This document shows positions 8,003 to 16,585 of a stretch of DNA of 64,000 bases, in pieces. The translations under genes and the position numbers were made by a program. Source of the stretch: Haloterrigena turkmenica DSM 5511 (GTDB lineage Archaea > Halobacteriota > Halobacteria > Halobacteriales > Natrialbaceae); NCBI RefSeq assembly GCF_000025325.1, contig NC_013743.1, positions 3,720,001 to 3,784,000 of the forward strand, read 5' to 3'. Below the pieces are notes generated by a model. The model was not told the DNA's origin. It saw nothing but the letters and a program-made list of their open reading frames with translations, and did no database searches. Numbering within the stretch: the stretch's first letter is position 1; each line of letters opens with the position of its first letter.

Positions 8003-9496
8003 ATGGAGACCGGTCGCGCCGACGATCCGGACCGAGACGTCGTCGTCTGCGCCGACGTCCTCGGCTCCTTCGGCGTCACGCCCGACGACGTCCGCGCCCA
8101 GCGTCGGGAATACCGCACCGCGGTTCCGCCCGGTCAGGAGGAGCGCTCGCTCGAGTCGATCCTTTCGGACGTCCTCGCGGACGCGCGCGACCGGACGGCG
8201 ACGGTGCGCCAACTCGTCTGCCGGAGCGACCGCGGGCTGACCTGCTCGGCGCGCTACGCCCAGCGGGCGCTGGGACGGGAACTCGAGGCCGTCTTCGACG
8301 CGATCGGCTGGTCGTTCGAGTGGACGCGAACGGGGCCGGCCGAGAACGGCCGCGACCGACTGGAACTCGCCGCGACGGATTCGAACGGTCGAGAGCGGGA
8401 GGCGACGGTCGCCTACCCGCAAACGCCGCTCGCCGACGACAACCTGCCCGCCGTCCTGCGGGCGGTCGACGAGCGCCTGCTCGCGGGCACCGACGCGACG
8501 ATCGTCCTCCTCTCGGCGGGCGCCGACCGCTGGCGGGCCGCGCTGGTCGAGAAAGGGGAGCTCGAGGCGCTTCGCGATCGCTACGGCGAGCGGATTTCGG
8601 CGTTCGACCGACCCTTACTGCCGACCCACGACCTCGAGGCGTACGTACCCGAGAACGCCGACGACGGGATCGGTCCGGCGGACGCAACCGAGTCGGATCC
8701 GTGGCCGGCGTGGGCGCTCGAGCGCGCCGAACGGCGCTCGAATCCCCTCGCCGGCGTTGACGAGACGGAAACAGCGGCGGCCGACGACGGACGGAACTCA
8801 GTCGCGTCGCTCATCGACGAGGCCGAACCCGAACGCCCCTCGACGGCACGAACCGACGACGCCCCCACCGACGACACCTCGGCCGACGCGAGCGGTTCGA
8901 CACAGGGGCCGCTGTCGTCGGCAGCCGCGTCGACGACAGCCACGTCGGCGCCGTCAACGGAGGCTGGCGAGTTCGAACTCCGGGGCGGGTCGCCGATCGT
9001 CTCGCGGGTGCACGACGCCGACTCGAGTGCCGACGCGTCGCCACGGGACGTCGCCGACTCGATCCTCGAGACGGAGCGCGAGCGAGCGGCGGGGAGAGCG
9101 GATCGATCCGATACCGACGGCGACGACGAGAGCGAGGCCGAGGACGAGGATAATTCGTCGGACGACGGGTTCGGCACGCTCTCGGGGACCACGAAGACGG
9201 CCCGCGTGACCAACGACTCCTTCGGCGCGGGCGAGGAGTTCGCCACGGAGAACGACCGCTACCGCGCGCTCGGGGTCGCGCTGGGCGCCGGCGGCGTCGT
9301 CGACGTCGAGGGACTCCTCGAGGACGACGACTTCCTCCCCGAACTGCCCGCGAGCGGTCCCAGCGAGACGCGTATCGAGTTCGCCGACGAGTTCGATCCC
9401 GCGGCGGTCCCCGAGGCGACGGCCAGCGCCGAGCAGTCCGGCTTCGAGTGGGTCGACAGCGGCTCGCTCGAGACGACGCGGCTCTCGAACGACTGA
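8003..9496 (+). CDS. conserved haloarchaeal protein, function unknown
   Basis: A 497-residue acidic protein not recognised as any named family. Residues 1-260 look folded: VVVCADVLGSFGVTP near the N-terminus, then an alpha/beta region with IVLLSAGADRWRAALVEKGELEALRDRYG (about 169-197, too long to be chance) that resembles a nuclease-like or Rossmann-like core. Residues about 260-390 are disordered, rich in Ser, Thr, Asp and Ala. A folded C-terminal block of about 100 residues (RVTNDSFG, YRALGVALGAGGVVDVEG) follows. It lies between trpS and the pheST leader on the same strand. Confidence 0.75.
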   Translation: METGRADDPDRDVVVCADVLGSFGVTPDDVRAQRREYRTAVPPGQEERSLESILSDVLADARDRTATVRQLVCRSDRGLTCSARYAQRALGRELEAVFDAIGWSFEWTRTGPAENGRDRLELAATDSNGREREATVAYPQTPLADDNLPAVLRAVDERLLAGTDATIVLLSAGADRWRAALVEKGELEALRDRYGERISAFDRPLLPTHDLEAYVPENADDGIGPADATESDPWPAWALERAERRSNPLAGVDETETAAADDGRNSVASLIDEAEPERPSTARTDDAPTDDTSADASGSTQGPLSSAAASTTATSAPSTEAGEFELRGGSPIVSRVHDADSSADASPRDVADSILETERERAAGRADRSDTDGDDESEAEDEDNSSDDGFGTLSGTTKTARVTNDSFGAGEEFATENDRYRALGVALGAGGVVDVEGLLEDDDFLPELPASGPSETRIEFADEFDPAAVPEATASAEQSGFEWVDSGSLETTRLSND

Positions 9497-9548
9497 GCGG
9501 GGACGCCGTCGCCCCGTCGGGCCGTGGTGTGGGTAATCGTATCACAAC

Positions 9549-9556
9549 GTTTTTAG
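9549..9556 (+). promoter_or_regulatory. TATA box of the pheST leader transcript
   Basis: The box GTTTTTAG is centred about 28 bp upstream of ATG 9580. Haloarchaeal TATA boxes lie about 27 bp before the transcript start, so transcription should begin at or next to the leader peptide's start codon, about 264 nt before pheS. Confidence 0.6.
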
Positions 9557-9579
9557 GCCGATACTGAGTGCTATCGCGT

Positions 9580-9666
9580 ATGGCAACCGAATCCCACGGC
9601 GACGGTGGTGTCGACGGTCGGCCACAGCGACTGCGATCGGGATTCGGCTTCTTCTTCGCCCGGTGA
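9580..9666 (+). CDS. Phe-rich leader peptide of pheST
   Basis: A 28-codon ORF, ATG 9580 to TGA 9664-9666, whose product ends FGFFFAR: four Phe codons (all TTC) within five positions just before the stop. The TATA box at 9549 predicts a leaderless mRNA starting at this ATG. Position, Phe run and the hairpins that follow resemble the bacterial pheST leader peptide (pheM) arrangement. A scarcity of charged tRNA-Phe would stall the ribosome next to the first hairpin. The peptide itself probably has no other function. Existence of the ORF is seen; regulation is inference. Confidence 0.6.
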   Translation: MATESHGDGGVDGRPQRLRSGFGFFFAR

Positions 9667-9821
9667 GTCCGGGCCGGTGGAGCCGCGAGCGGCCGTATCG
9701 GTCGCTCGCGGCGAAACCGTCCGCGTCAGTGCAGTCGGTTCGAGTCGCGACGGCGGACCTCGCGGCGGTCTGACCCGCTCGCAGCGACCTCGAACCGAGT
9801 CGGAACCGCTAACTGACCGAC
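9658..9821 (+). promoter_or_regulatory. structured leader RNA of pheST, candidate attenuator
   Basis: Four inverted repeats follow or overlap the leader ORF. (1) GCCCGG(9658-9663)/CCGGGC(9669-9674), with the stop codon in its loop. (2) GCCGCGAGCG(9682-9691)/CGCTCGCGGC(9703-9712), extended inward by a G-T pair and CCG/CGG to a TAT loop, 14 pairs in all. (3) 9735-9748 with 9784-9798, built on GGTTCGAG/CTCGAACC with one bulged base. (4) GTCGG(9799)/CCGAC(9817). Hairpin 1 would be covered by a ribosome at the Phe codons. No T-run follows any stem, so a bacterial-type intrinsic terminator is not evident. Confidence 0.5.
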
Positions 9822-9843
9822 CCACGGCAATTCAGGTAAGCGA

Positions 9844-11370
9844 ATGCAACTTCCCGAACAACAGGTCGCGGTCTTGGAGGCCGCGAGTGCGGACGAGGCA
9901 ACGTCCGTCGACGCGCTCGCCGAGCGAGCCGACCTTCCACCCGAAACCGTCACCGGAGCGGCGTTCGAACTCGAGACGGAGGGGCTGGTCGCCGTCGAGG
10001 AACGCGTCGACGAAACGGTAACGCTCACGGACGAAGGCGCCGACTACGCGACGGCAACGCTCCCCGAGATCCGGCTCTACGAGGCCGCCCTCGAGGCCGG
10101 CGCCGACGAGGAACCAGTGCAGATGGGACAGGTCATCGGCGCCTCGGGGCTCGAGGGGCCGCAGGTCGACATCGCGCTCTCGAACTACGCCCGGAAGGGG
10201 TACGGCACGATCGACAGCGGCGAGATCACGGCCGATCCCGACGCCGACCCGTCGGCGGACGCGGAGGCGAACGCGCTCGAGGCGCTCTCGGACGCGGACG
10301 AGGCCCCCGTCGACGCTGTCGACGTCGACGCGGACACGATCGACCAGCTCGACCGACGCGGCCTGCTCGAGCGCCGGGAGTCGACCGTCCGCGAGGTCAT
10401 CCTGACCGAGCGCGCGGTCACCGAGTTGATGGCCGGCATCGAGACCGCCGAGACGGTCGGCCAGGTCACGCCCGAACTCCTCACGAGCGGCGACTGGGAG
10501 GACGTCGAGTTCGCCGAGTACAACGTCGAGGCCGACGCCGAGGAGTTCGAGGGCGGCAAGGTCCACGTTCTGCGCCAGATGTCCGAGCGCGTCAAGGACG
10601 TCCTCGTCGGGATGGGCTTCCAGGAGATGGACGGCCCCCACGTCGACGCGGACTTCTGGATCAACGACTGCCTGTTCATGCCTCAGGACCACCCGGCGCG
10701 GACCCACTGGGATCGCTTCGCCATGGAGCAGCCCAGTCACATCGACGAATTGCCGGAAGACCTCGTCGCGGACGTCGAGCGCGTCCACCGCGAGGGGCTG
10801 GGCGAGGACAGCGAAGGCTACCACTCGCCGTGGGACGAGGACTTCGCTCGCGCGCTCGCGCTTCGCGGGCACACGACCTCGCTGTCGACGCGCTATCTCT
10901 CCGGGACCCAGATCGGCGAGATCGAACCGCCCGCGCGCTTCTTCAGCGTCGAGAAGGCCTACCGCAACGACACCCTCGATGCGACCCACCTACTCGAGTT
11001 CTACCAGATCGAGGGCTGGGTGATGGCCGAGGACCTCTCGGTGCGGGACCTCATGGGCACCTTCGAGGAGTTCTACGCCCAGTTCGGTATCGAGGACATC
11101 CAGTTCAAACCCCACTACAACCCCTACACCGAACCGTCCTTCGAGCTGTTCGGCACCCACCCCACGACAGGCGAACTGATCGAGATCGGCAACTCCGGCA
11201 TCTTCCGCGAGGAAATGCTGGAACCGCTGGGCGTCGACTGCGACGTCATGGCCTGGGGACTCGCACTGGAGCGACTCGCCATGCTGACCACCGGCGCGGA
11301 GGACATCCGCGACCTCCACGGCACGCTGGCCGATCTCGAGTTCCTGCGGAACGCGGAGGTGACCTACTGA
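9844..11370 (+). CDS. pheS: phenylalanine-tRNA ligase alpha subunit
   Basis: Catalytic subunit (508 residues) of the (alpha-beta)2 class II synthetase. The N-terminal third is a winged-helix-rich tRNA-binding region typical of the archaeal/eukaryotic type. The catalytic core begins near residue 250 (MGFQEMDGPHVDADFWIND) and carries motif 2 (FSVEKAYRNDTLDATHL) and motif 3 (DVMAWGLALERLAML). The ATG at 9844 follows a 264-nt structured leader with a Phe-rich micro-ORF. Its stop overlaps the pheT start by one base (TGATG), so the two subunits are translationally coupled. Confidence 0.96.
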   Translation: MQLPEQQVAVLEAASADEATSVDALAERADLPPETVTGAAFELETEGLVAVEERVDETVTLTDEGADYATATLPEIRLYEAALEAGADEEPVQMGQVIGASGLEGPQVDIALSNYARKGYGTIDSGEITADPDADPSADAEANALEALSDADEAPVDAVDVDADTIDQLDRRGLLERRESTVREVILTERAVTELMAGIETAETVGQVTPELLTSGDWEDVEFAEYNVEADAEEFEGGKVHVLRQMSERVKDVLVGMGFQEMDGPHVDADFWINDCLFMPQDHPARTHWDRFAMEQPSHIDELPEDLVADVERVHREGLGEDSEGYHSPWDEDFARALALRGHTTSLSTRYLSGTQIGEIEPPARFFSVEKAYRNDTLDATHLLEFYQIEGWVMAEDLSVRDLMGTFEEFYAQFGIEDIQFKPHYNPYTEPSFELFGTHPTTGELIEIGNSGIFREEMLEPLGVDCDVMAWGLALERLAMLTTGAEDIRDLHGTLADLEFLRNAEVTY

Positions 11371-13082
11371 TGCCCACCGTCGATATCGATCCCGACGAAC
11401 TGCGCGGCCTGACCGGTCGCGAAGAGAAGAGCGACGACGAACTCAAAGACGACCTGTTCGGCCTCGGCCTCGAGTTCGAAGGACGAACGGAAGACGGCGA
11501 GTTCGAACTCGAGTTCGCGCCAGACCGCCTCGACCGGCTCTCGGTCGAGGGCGTCGCGCGCTCGATGCGCTATCACTACGGCGACTCGCGCGGGGTCCAC
11601 GTTCCCTCGACGAACTCGGCGGACTGGACCATCGAGGTCGACGACTCCGTGCCGGACGAGCGGCCCTACGTGACGGGCGCGGTGATCCGCGACGTCGATC
11701 TCGACGACGAGGCCCTCGAGTCGCTCATCCAACTCCAGGAGAAGCTCCACGCGACGATGGGTCGCAAGCGAGCGAAGGGCGCGATCGGGGTCCACGACCT
11801 GACGATGCTGAAGGGTCGGTCCGCCACGGACGAGAGCGAGCCGACGATCGAGTACGTCGGGCTCGAGCCCGACGCGGACACGTTCGTCCCCCTCGACTCG
11901 GATCGAGAGATGACGCCCGCGGAAGTCCTCGAGGACCATCAGACGGGCCAGACCTACGCCGACCTCGTCAGCGAGTACGAGCGTTACCCCGCGATCTACG
12001 ACGATCTGGGGCTGTTCTCGTTCCCGCCGGTCATCAACGGCCGGCGCACCGAGGTCTCGACGGACTCGCGGGACCTGTTCGTCGAGATGACGGGCACCGA
12101 CCAGTGGACGATCGACAAGATGCTCAACATCGTCTGCTACGCGCTGGCCGCGCGCGGAGCTACGCTCGAGGACGTCGAAGTTGAATACCCCGACCGCGAA
12201 ATCGTCCGGCCGGACCTCTCGACGAAGACGAAGACGGTCGCCCACGACCGCATCGAGACCATTCTCGGCATCGGTCTCGACCCCGAGGAGGTTATCGACC
12301 TCGCCGAGCGCTCCGGTCTCGAAGCGGAACGGGAAGAGGACGACGGAAATCTCGTCTACGACGTGACGATCCCGCCCTACCGCGTCGACGTCCTCCACCC
12401 GCTGGACGTCATCGACGACCTCGGGCGCGCCTACGGCTTCAACGACCTCGAGCCGACCTACCCCGACGTGGGGACCGTCGGCGGCCGCCACGAGCGCTCC
12501 CGCCTCGAGCGCGCTGCCCGAACCCAACTCGTGGGCCTCGGCTTCGAGGACCTCCTCAACTTCCACATGATCAACGAGGAAGAGAACTACGAGCGCATGG
12601 ACGTCGAACCCGACGCCGACGTCTACGGCGCCGGCGAGCCCGCGACAATCAAAGAGGCCTACAGCGAGGACTACACCATGCTGCGGACCTGGACCATGCC
12701 CTCGCTGCTGATGGTCTTAGAGCGCAACACCCACCGCTCGTACCCCCAGCACCTCTCGGAGATCGGCTTTACGGCCCGCGTCGACGAGCGCGAGAACACC
12801 GGCGTCGGCGAGAACCGCCACGTCGGAGCCGTCCTCGCGAGCCACGAAGCGGGCTACGAGGACGCCAAGGCGCGTCTGCAGGCGCTCGCGGAGAACTTCG
12901 ACGTCGACCTCGAGACGCCGCCGACCGATCACCCGACCTTCATCCCGGGCCGCACCGCAGCCGTCGTCATCGACGGCGAAGAAGTCGGCGTCATCGGCGA
13001 GGTCCACCCCAAGGTGCTCGTCGAGCACGACCTCGAGGTGCCGGTCGCGGCCTTCGAGTTCGACCTCGAGGCGCTGCAGTAG
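11370..13082 (+). CDS. pheT: phenylalanine-tRNA ligase beta subunit
   Basis: The 570-residue beta subunit, the short archaeal/eukaryotic form lacking the bacterial EMAP-like N-terminal domain. Visible blocks are the B3/B4 editing region in the first half (VTGAVIRDVDLDDEALESLIQLQEKLHATMGRKR), a B5-like domain (about 265-335) and a class II-like C-terminal fold from about 370 (LGFEDLLNFHMINEEENYERM). The start ATG 11370-11372 shares its A with the pheS stop. The longer open frame upstream overlaps pheS out of phase and is not coding. Confidence 0.96.
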   Translation: MPTVDIDPDELRGLTGREEKSDDELKDDLFGLGLEFEGRTEDGEFELEFAPDRLDRLSVEGVARSMRYHYGDSRGVHVPSTNSADWTIEVDDSVPDERPYVTGAVIRDVDLDDEALESLIQLQEKLHATMGRKRAKGAIGVHDLTMLKGRSATDESEPTIEYVGLEPDADTFVPLDSDREMTPAEVLEDHQTGQTYADLVSEYERYPAIYDDLGLFSFPPVINGRRTEVSTDSRDLFVEMTGTDQWTIDKMLNIVCYALAARGATLEDVEVEYPDREIVRPDLSTKTKTVAHDRIETILGIGLDPEEVIDLAERSGLEAEREEDDGNLVYDVTIPPYRVDVLHPLDVIDDLGRAYGFNDLEPTYPDVGTVGGRHERSRLERAARTQLVGLGFEDLLNFHMINEEENYERMDVEPDADVYGAGEPATIKEAYSEDYTMLRTWTMPSLLMVLERNTHRSYPQHLSEIGFTARVDERENTGVGENRHVGAVLASHEAGYEDAKARLQALAENFDVDLETPPTDHPTFIPGRTAAVVIDGEEVGVIGEVHPKVLVEHDLEVPVAAFEFDLEALQ

Positions 13083-13167
13083 TCGGCTGCTCGGTTTTCG
13101 TTCTCGAGTTCGAACTCAATCTGCGGTCGCAGCTCGAGCATTCGTACCGCGAGCGAACGAAGTGAGC

Positions 13168-13250
13168 GAGCGGGCCGACGACCGATGTGAACGAGCGACT
13201 AACGGGAGCGAGAGAACGGAGGGAGGAGTGCTTTTCATCGAAGTTTTGCC
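13168..13250 (+). repeat. dispersed intergenic element, copy A
   Basis: Bases 13168-13190 are identical over 23 of 23 positions to the reverse complement of 50374-50396. Similarity continues through ACGGAGGGAG, GCTTTT and TTTTGCCGAG to about 13250, with a small insertion in this copy. Both copies lie at the 3' end of genes, here between the convergent pheT and 13518. The 238-bp gap holds no gene. Confidence 0.6.
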
Positions 13251-13320
13251 GAGTGACGAGCGGCCGGGAGCGCTACCGGCGCTACCGGCACGCTCAGAAC
13301 GCAGCGCAAAAGTTCGTTCC

Positions 13321-13518
13321 TTAGAACTCGTGTTCGACGTCTTCCTCGTCGGCTTTCTGGATGATTATCTTGCCGTCTCGGACGCGGACGAAAACCTCGT
13401 CGCCGATATCCATGCCCGCGACTGCCAGTTCGTCCTCGTGGAGGTTCAGATGGACGTTGTGATAGTTGCCGTCTTCGTCTTTGGCACCGCTTGGACTCAG
13501 CTTCTTTTTCCGTACCAT
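13321..13518 (-). CDS. small AbrB/SpoVT-like protein
   Basis: A 65-residue protein: a basic start (MVRKKKLSPSG), then NLHEDELAVAGMDIGDEVFVRVRDGKIIIQKA (residues about 25-56), which has the pattern of an AbrB/SpoVT swapped-hairpin DNA-binding domain (hydrophobic strand, GDxVxVxVxDGxIxI). Such proteins bind DNA as dimers or serve as antitoxins; no toxin gene is adjacent. It faces pheT and is divergent from the MC1 gene. The exact role is unknown. Confidence 0.72.
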   Translation of the reverse strand: MVRKKKLSPSGAKDEDGNYHNVHLNLHEDELAVAGMDIGDEVFVRVRDGKIIIQKADEEDVEHEF

Positions 13519-13710
13519 CGCGGGATTCTATCCCGAACTTCGCCGTAGGATATACTTAAGTGTTTTCGACGCCTCAACGAATGACCGAACGAGCGGTGAA
13601 ACCAGGGGACGGAACCGTCAGCATTGTTGTAGTCGTCCTCCGAGCAATGCGGTACACTGGCGGAAGCTACTCACTTAAAGATACCGCCGCAGTCGGTCGG
13701 TTTTGGGGGA

Positions 13711-13718
13711 TATCTTTA
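13711..13718 (+). promoter_or_regulatory. TATA box of the MC1 gene
   Basis: TATCTTTA is centred about 27 bp before ATG 13743, predicting a leaderless transcript for the chromatin protein gene. Confidence 0.6.
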
Positions 13719-13742
13719 TGTCGGATCGTGTGCTGGATTGAC

Positions 13743-14066
13743 ATGGAGGCGAAACTTATGGTACGCGAAGACGGGAAACGAAACTTTGCACTGCGCGAGT
13801 CGGACGGCGAGGAATCGAGCGTCTTCTCCGGAAACACCCCGCGACAGGCCGCTCTCAAGGCGGCCCGGCGGCTCGAGCCGGGCTCGAGCGAGGACGCCGC
13901 GGAACGCGTCGAACTCAGGTTACGGGAGAAGGGAACGGACAAGGTCCACATCTACGACGGCTGGGCGTGGGAGGAGACGGCTCCCGACGACAAGCCCGAC
14001 TGGATGCCCGGGGAGATCACGGAGGCGAACGTCTCGAAGAAAGGGATCGAACACTTAGACGAGTGA
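13743..14066 (+). CDS. chromosomal protein MC1
   Basis: A 107-residue monomeric DNA-bending chromatin protein. The signature MC1 pattern is clear: NTPRQAALKAARRLEPG (about 36-52), LRLREKGTDKVHIYDGWAWEE, DKPDWMPGEITEANVSKKGIEHL. MC1 binds non-specifically, kinks DNA and helps compact the chromosome in methanogens and haloarchaea. The start is fixed by the TATA box at 13711 and by the family's N-terminus. It is more acidic than Methanosarcina MC1, as expected for a high-salt cytoplasm. Confidence 0.93.
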   Translation: MEAKLMVREDGKRNFALRESDGEESSVFSGNTPRQAALKAARRLEPGSSEDAAERVELRLREKGTDKVHIYDGWAWEETAPDDKPDWMPGEITEANVSKKGIEHLDE

Positions 14067-14281
14067 GTCGCTGGCGGACGAGTTTTTCTCTTCGCGAGTT
14101 GAGTAGCGCTATCTGTCTATAAATTCTGGATTTTAGTTCAACTTTTCGTTTTCTCTCCCGTCGTTCGATGACGTCGCCGAAGTCCTAGAAGGGGTTTAGT
14201 CCGATACCTACTGCACACTAGTGTTGAGACCATCTAAGAATTATCCTTTTATAGCATCGAACAGCCAGGCTAAGTTGCAAT

Positions 14282-14401
14282 ATGAGCCCAATCGACAACC
14301 TAAGTCGTGGAAAACTAAACGGTTGTACTTCAGATTCGTCCTCGGTATGCGGACCACACGCGTGCCGAGATTCGTCGATCGGGGGTGAGGGCGGCGCATG
14401 A
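14282..14401 (+). CDS. 39-residue Cys-containing ORF coupled to the NarK-like gene
   Basis: ATG 14282 opens a 39-codon frame that closes with TGA overlapping the transporter start (ATGA at 14398-14401), the usual arrangement for translational coupling. A TATA-like CTTTTATA at 14247-14254 lies about 31 bp upstream of the ATG. The peptide has three cysteines (NGCTSD, SVCGPHAC) and no membrane segment. It may be a small metal-binding protein or a regulatory uORF. The rest of the 331-bp gap before it is AT-rich and shows no gene. Confidence 0.42.
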   Translation: MSPIDNLSRGKLNGCTSDSSSVCGPHACRDSSIGGEGGA

Positions 14402-15726
14402 TCCCCGCGAAGTACAAGAACCTGATCCTCGCGACGGCGATGTTCAATCTCGGATTCGTCATCTGGTTCTCCTTCGCCCCCTTCACGGGCGAGATCGCCG
14501 ACGAGTTCGGGCTCTCGGTGGCCCAGCTCGGGATCGTCTCGAGCGCGGCCGTCATCGCCGTGCCGCTCGGCCGAATCATCGTCGGCCCGCTGACCGACAG
14601 ATACGGGGCGCCGGTGACGGCGGGAGGGACGATGCTCCTCGTCGGAACCTTCGCGATCATCAGCGCGTTCGCACAGACCTACGAGGTGTTTACGGCCTCT
14701 CGGATCGTCGCCTCGCTGGCCGGAATCACCTTCGTCATCGGCATCCAGCACGTCTCCGAGTGGTTCGAAGCGGAGGAACTCGGGACGGCGGAAGGGATCT
14801 TCGCTGGGATCGGCAACGCCGGCGCGGGACTGGGCGCGTACTTCACCCTGCCGCGGATCTTCGGTGAGGGGTACGTCGGACCGCTGTTCTCGTCGAACTG
14901 GCGGGCCGCGTTCTTCTACACGGGCGTACTCGCCGTCGTGATCGGCGTCCTGTACTTCGTCTTCGGCGACGCGGCGAAAAGCACCGCGAAGCGCGAGGAA
15001 ACCAAACAGGGCGTCAGTTTCGAGCAGTGGCTCTACATCGCGACGCGCCACGGCGCGGTCGTGCTCGCGGTGGCCTACGTCATGACCTTCGGCCTCGAGC
15101 TGGCGATGAACGGCTGGCTGGGCACCTACTACCGCGAGGCGTTCGGCCAGAGCGACATCGTGATCGCGGCGACGTTCGCCGCGACGTTCTCGATCGCGGC
15201 GGGACTGCTCCGCCCGATCGGCGGCTACGTCAGCGACCTCGTCGCGCGCAAGGAGAAGGACATCCTGCCGGTGTTCACGGGCCGCTACCGCGAGCAGTGG
15301 ACGTTCGCGACGCTCGTGTTCGTCATACTCGCGATGTTCGGCATGACCGCGGCCGGCCTGACCGGCCACATCTACATCGCCGTCGTCGCGGGCTTCCTCG
15401 TCGGAACCGGCTGTGCGTTCGCCGAGGGGGCGATCTTCGCCCAGGTGCCCGCGATGTTCCCGAACAACTCGGGGGCCGTTGCGGGGTTCGTCGGCGGCAT
15501 CGGCTCCTCCGGCGGCTCGATCTACCCGCTGATCTTCGCCGCGCCGTTCCTGTCGAACCTCCACCTCGGCTACGCGGTCGTCGGGCTCACCATGATCCCG
15601 ATCATCGCCCTGAGCGCGTGGGTCTTCCAGCCTCACATCGCCGAGAAGGCGACCGAAAACGGCTGGTTCATCGCCGAGAACCCCGCCGCCAGTACCGGCA
15701 GTCCCGGACCGACGAGCGACGACTGA
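14398..15726 (+). CDS. narK: NarK-type nitrate/nitrite transporter (MFS)
   Basis: A 442-residue major facilitator protein with 11-12 hydrophobic segments. The nitrate-signature-like stretch in helix 5 is AGIGNAGAGLGAYFTLP (about 137-153); a second occurs in helix 11 (AGFVGGIGSSGGSIYPLIF). The motif-A-like loop is RIIVGPLTDRYGA. These place it in the nitrate-nitrite porter family, which moves nitrate in or exchanges nitrite. The start ATG 14398 has a purine-rich GGGGGTGAGG just upstream and overlaps a tiny ORF. No nitrate reductase gene is in the window, so substrate is family-based. Confidence 0.82.
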   Translation: MIPAKYKNLILATAMFNLGFVIWFSFAPFTGEIADEFGLSVAQLGIVSSAAVIAVPLGRIIVGPLTDRYGAPVTAGGTMLLVGTFAIISAFAQTYEVFTASRIVASLAGITFVIGIQHVSEWFEAEELGTAEGIFAGIGNAGAGLGAYFTLPRIFGEGYVGPLFSSNWRAAFFYTGVLAVVIGVLYFVFGDAAKSTAKREETKQGVSFEQWLYIATRHGAVVLAVAYVMTFGLELAMNGWLGTYYREAFGQSDIVIAATFAATFSIAAGLLRPIGGYVSDLVARKEKDILPVFTGRYREQWTFATLVFVILAMFGMTAAGLTGHIYIAVVAGFLVGTGCAFAEGAIFAQVPAMFPNNSGAVAGFVGGIGSSGGSIYPLIFAAPFLSNLHLGYAVVGLTMIPIIALSAWVFQPHIAEKATENGWFIAENPAASTGSPGPTSDD

Positions 15727-15780
15727 CGTCGCCCTCGAGTCGCTGTTCGAGCGGTCTGAGATCGGCCTGCGACGCTCTTC

Positions 15781-16452
15781 TCACTCCGCCGCGGTCGCGT
15801 CGTCGACGATCGACGCGAAGTTCTCGACGACCCGGGTCGCGTTCACGTCAGCGAACCCGTGCTCGTTTTCTGCCCAGCCGAAATCCGCCTCGAGGCGCTC
15901 GCGCAGCGCGGCGGTGAACTCGGGGTGGAACTGGACGGTCCACAGCGGCGCCGTCCGGTGGCGTGTCGCGAACGCGGGATAGTAGTCGGCCGACGCGATC
16001 ACGTCCATCTCGTCGCCGGGTTCGGTGACGACATCCCCGTGGGTGACCGGGACGACCGACGCGACGCCGTCGAAGAGCGGCTCGTCCGCGAGGTCGGTGT
16101 CGACCGGTCGGGCGGTCGTGTCGGCCTGCTCGACGGTCCCGCCCAGCGCCGCGTTGGCGATCTGATGTCCGAAGCAGACGCCGAGCGTCGGCATCTCGCG
16201 GTCGACCAGTTCTCGGACGAGCCGCTTCTGGTCGGCGATCCACGAGCGGGCGTCGACCTCGTAGACGCCCGCCGTACTCCCCGTGATGACGACGCCGTTC
16301 GTTTCCTCGAGGTCGGGGCGCTCGCCGGCCGGATAATCGACCGCTCGAGTGTCGGCCGCGGCGTCGGAGACGACACCCTCGAGGGCGTCGCAATGGTACT
16401 CGAAGTCGGACTCGACCTCGTTGCGAACGACGGTGATCGTCGGCGATGCCAT
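15781..16452 (-). CDS. class I glutamine amidotransferase
   Basis: A 223-residue stand-alone GATase1 domain. The nucleophile is Cys93 in GVCFGHQ, and the triad is completed by His176 and Glu178 in HPEF. Such proteins release ammonia from glutamine or act as peptidase-like hydrolases; related ones are annotated as GMP synthase-like. It is not linked to purine genes, so GuaA function is not implied. It starts at ATG 16452 and converges on the NarK-like gene. Confidence 0.87.
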   Translation of the reverse strand: MASPTITVVRNEVESDFEYHCDALEGVVSDAAADTRAVDYPAGERPDLEETNGVVITGSTAGVYEVDARSWIADQKRLVRELVDREMPTLGVCFGHQIANAALGGTVEQADTTARPVDTDLADEPLFDGVASVVPVTHGDVVTEPGDEMDVIASADYYPAFATRHRTAPLWTVQFHPEFTAALRERLEADFGWAENEHGFADVNATRVVENFASIVDDATAAE

Positions 16453-16585
16453 CGCCTCGACGTTGCACGCCGGGCAAAAAAGACGTGCCGAACGACCGGG
16501 GCGGTGGTAACGGTCCGAACTGCGACTCGAGTCCGTTGAGAACGCAAGGGGTAGTTCGATTCTGCGAGTCGTCGGAGTTCCGCAT

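Noticed and set aside
13148-13172. GAGCGAACGAAGTGAGCGAGCG as a CRISPR-like repeat
   Set aside because: Not regularly spaced; it is the edge of the dispersed 3' element.
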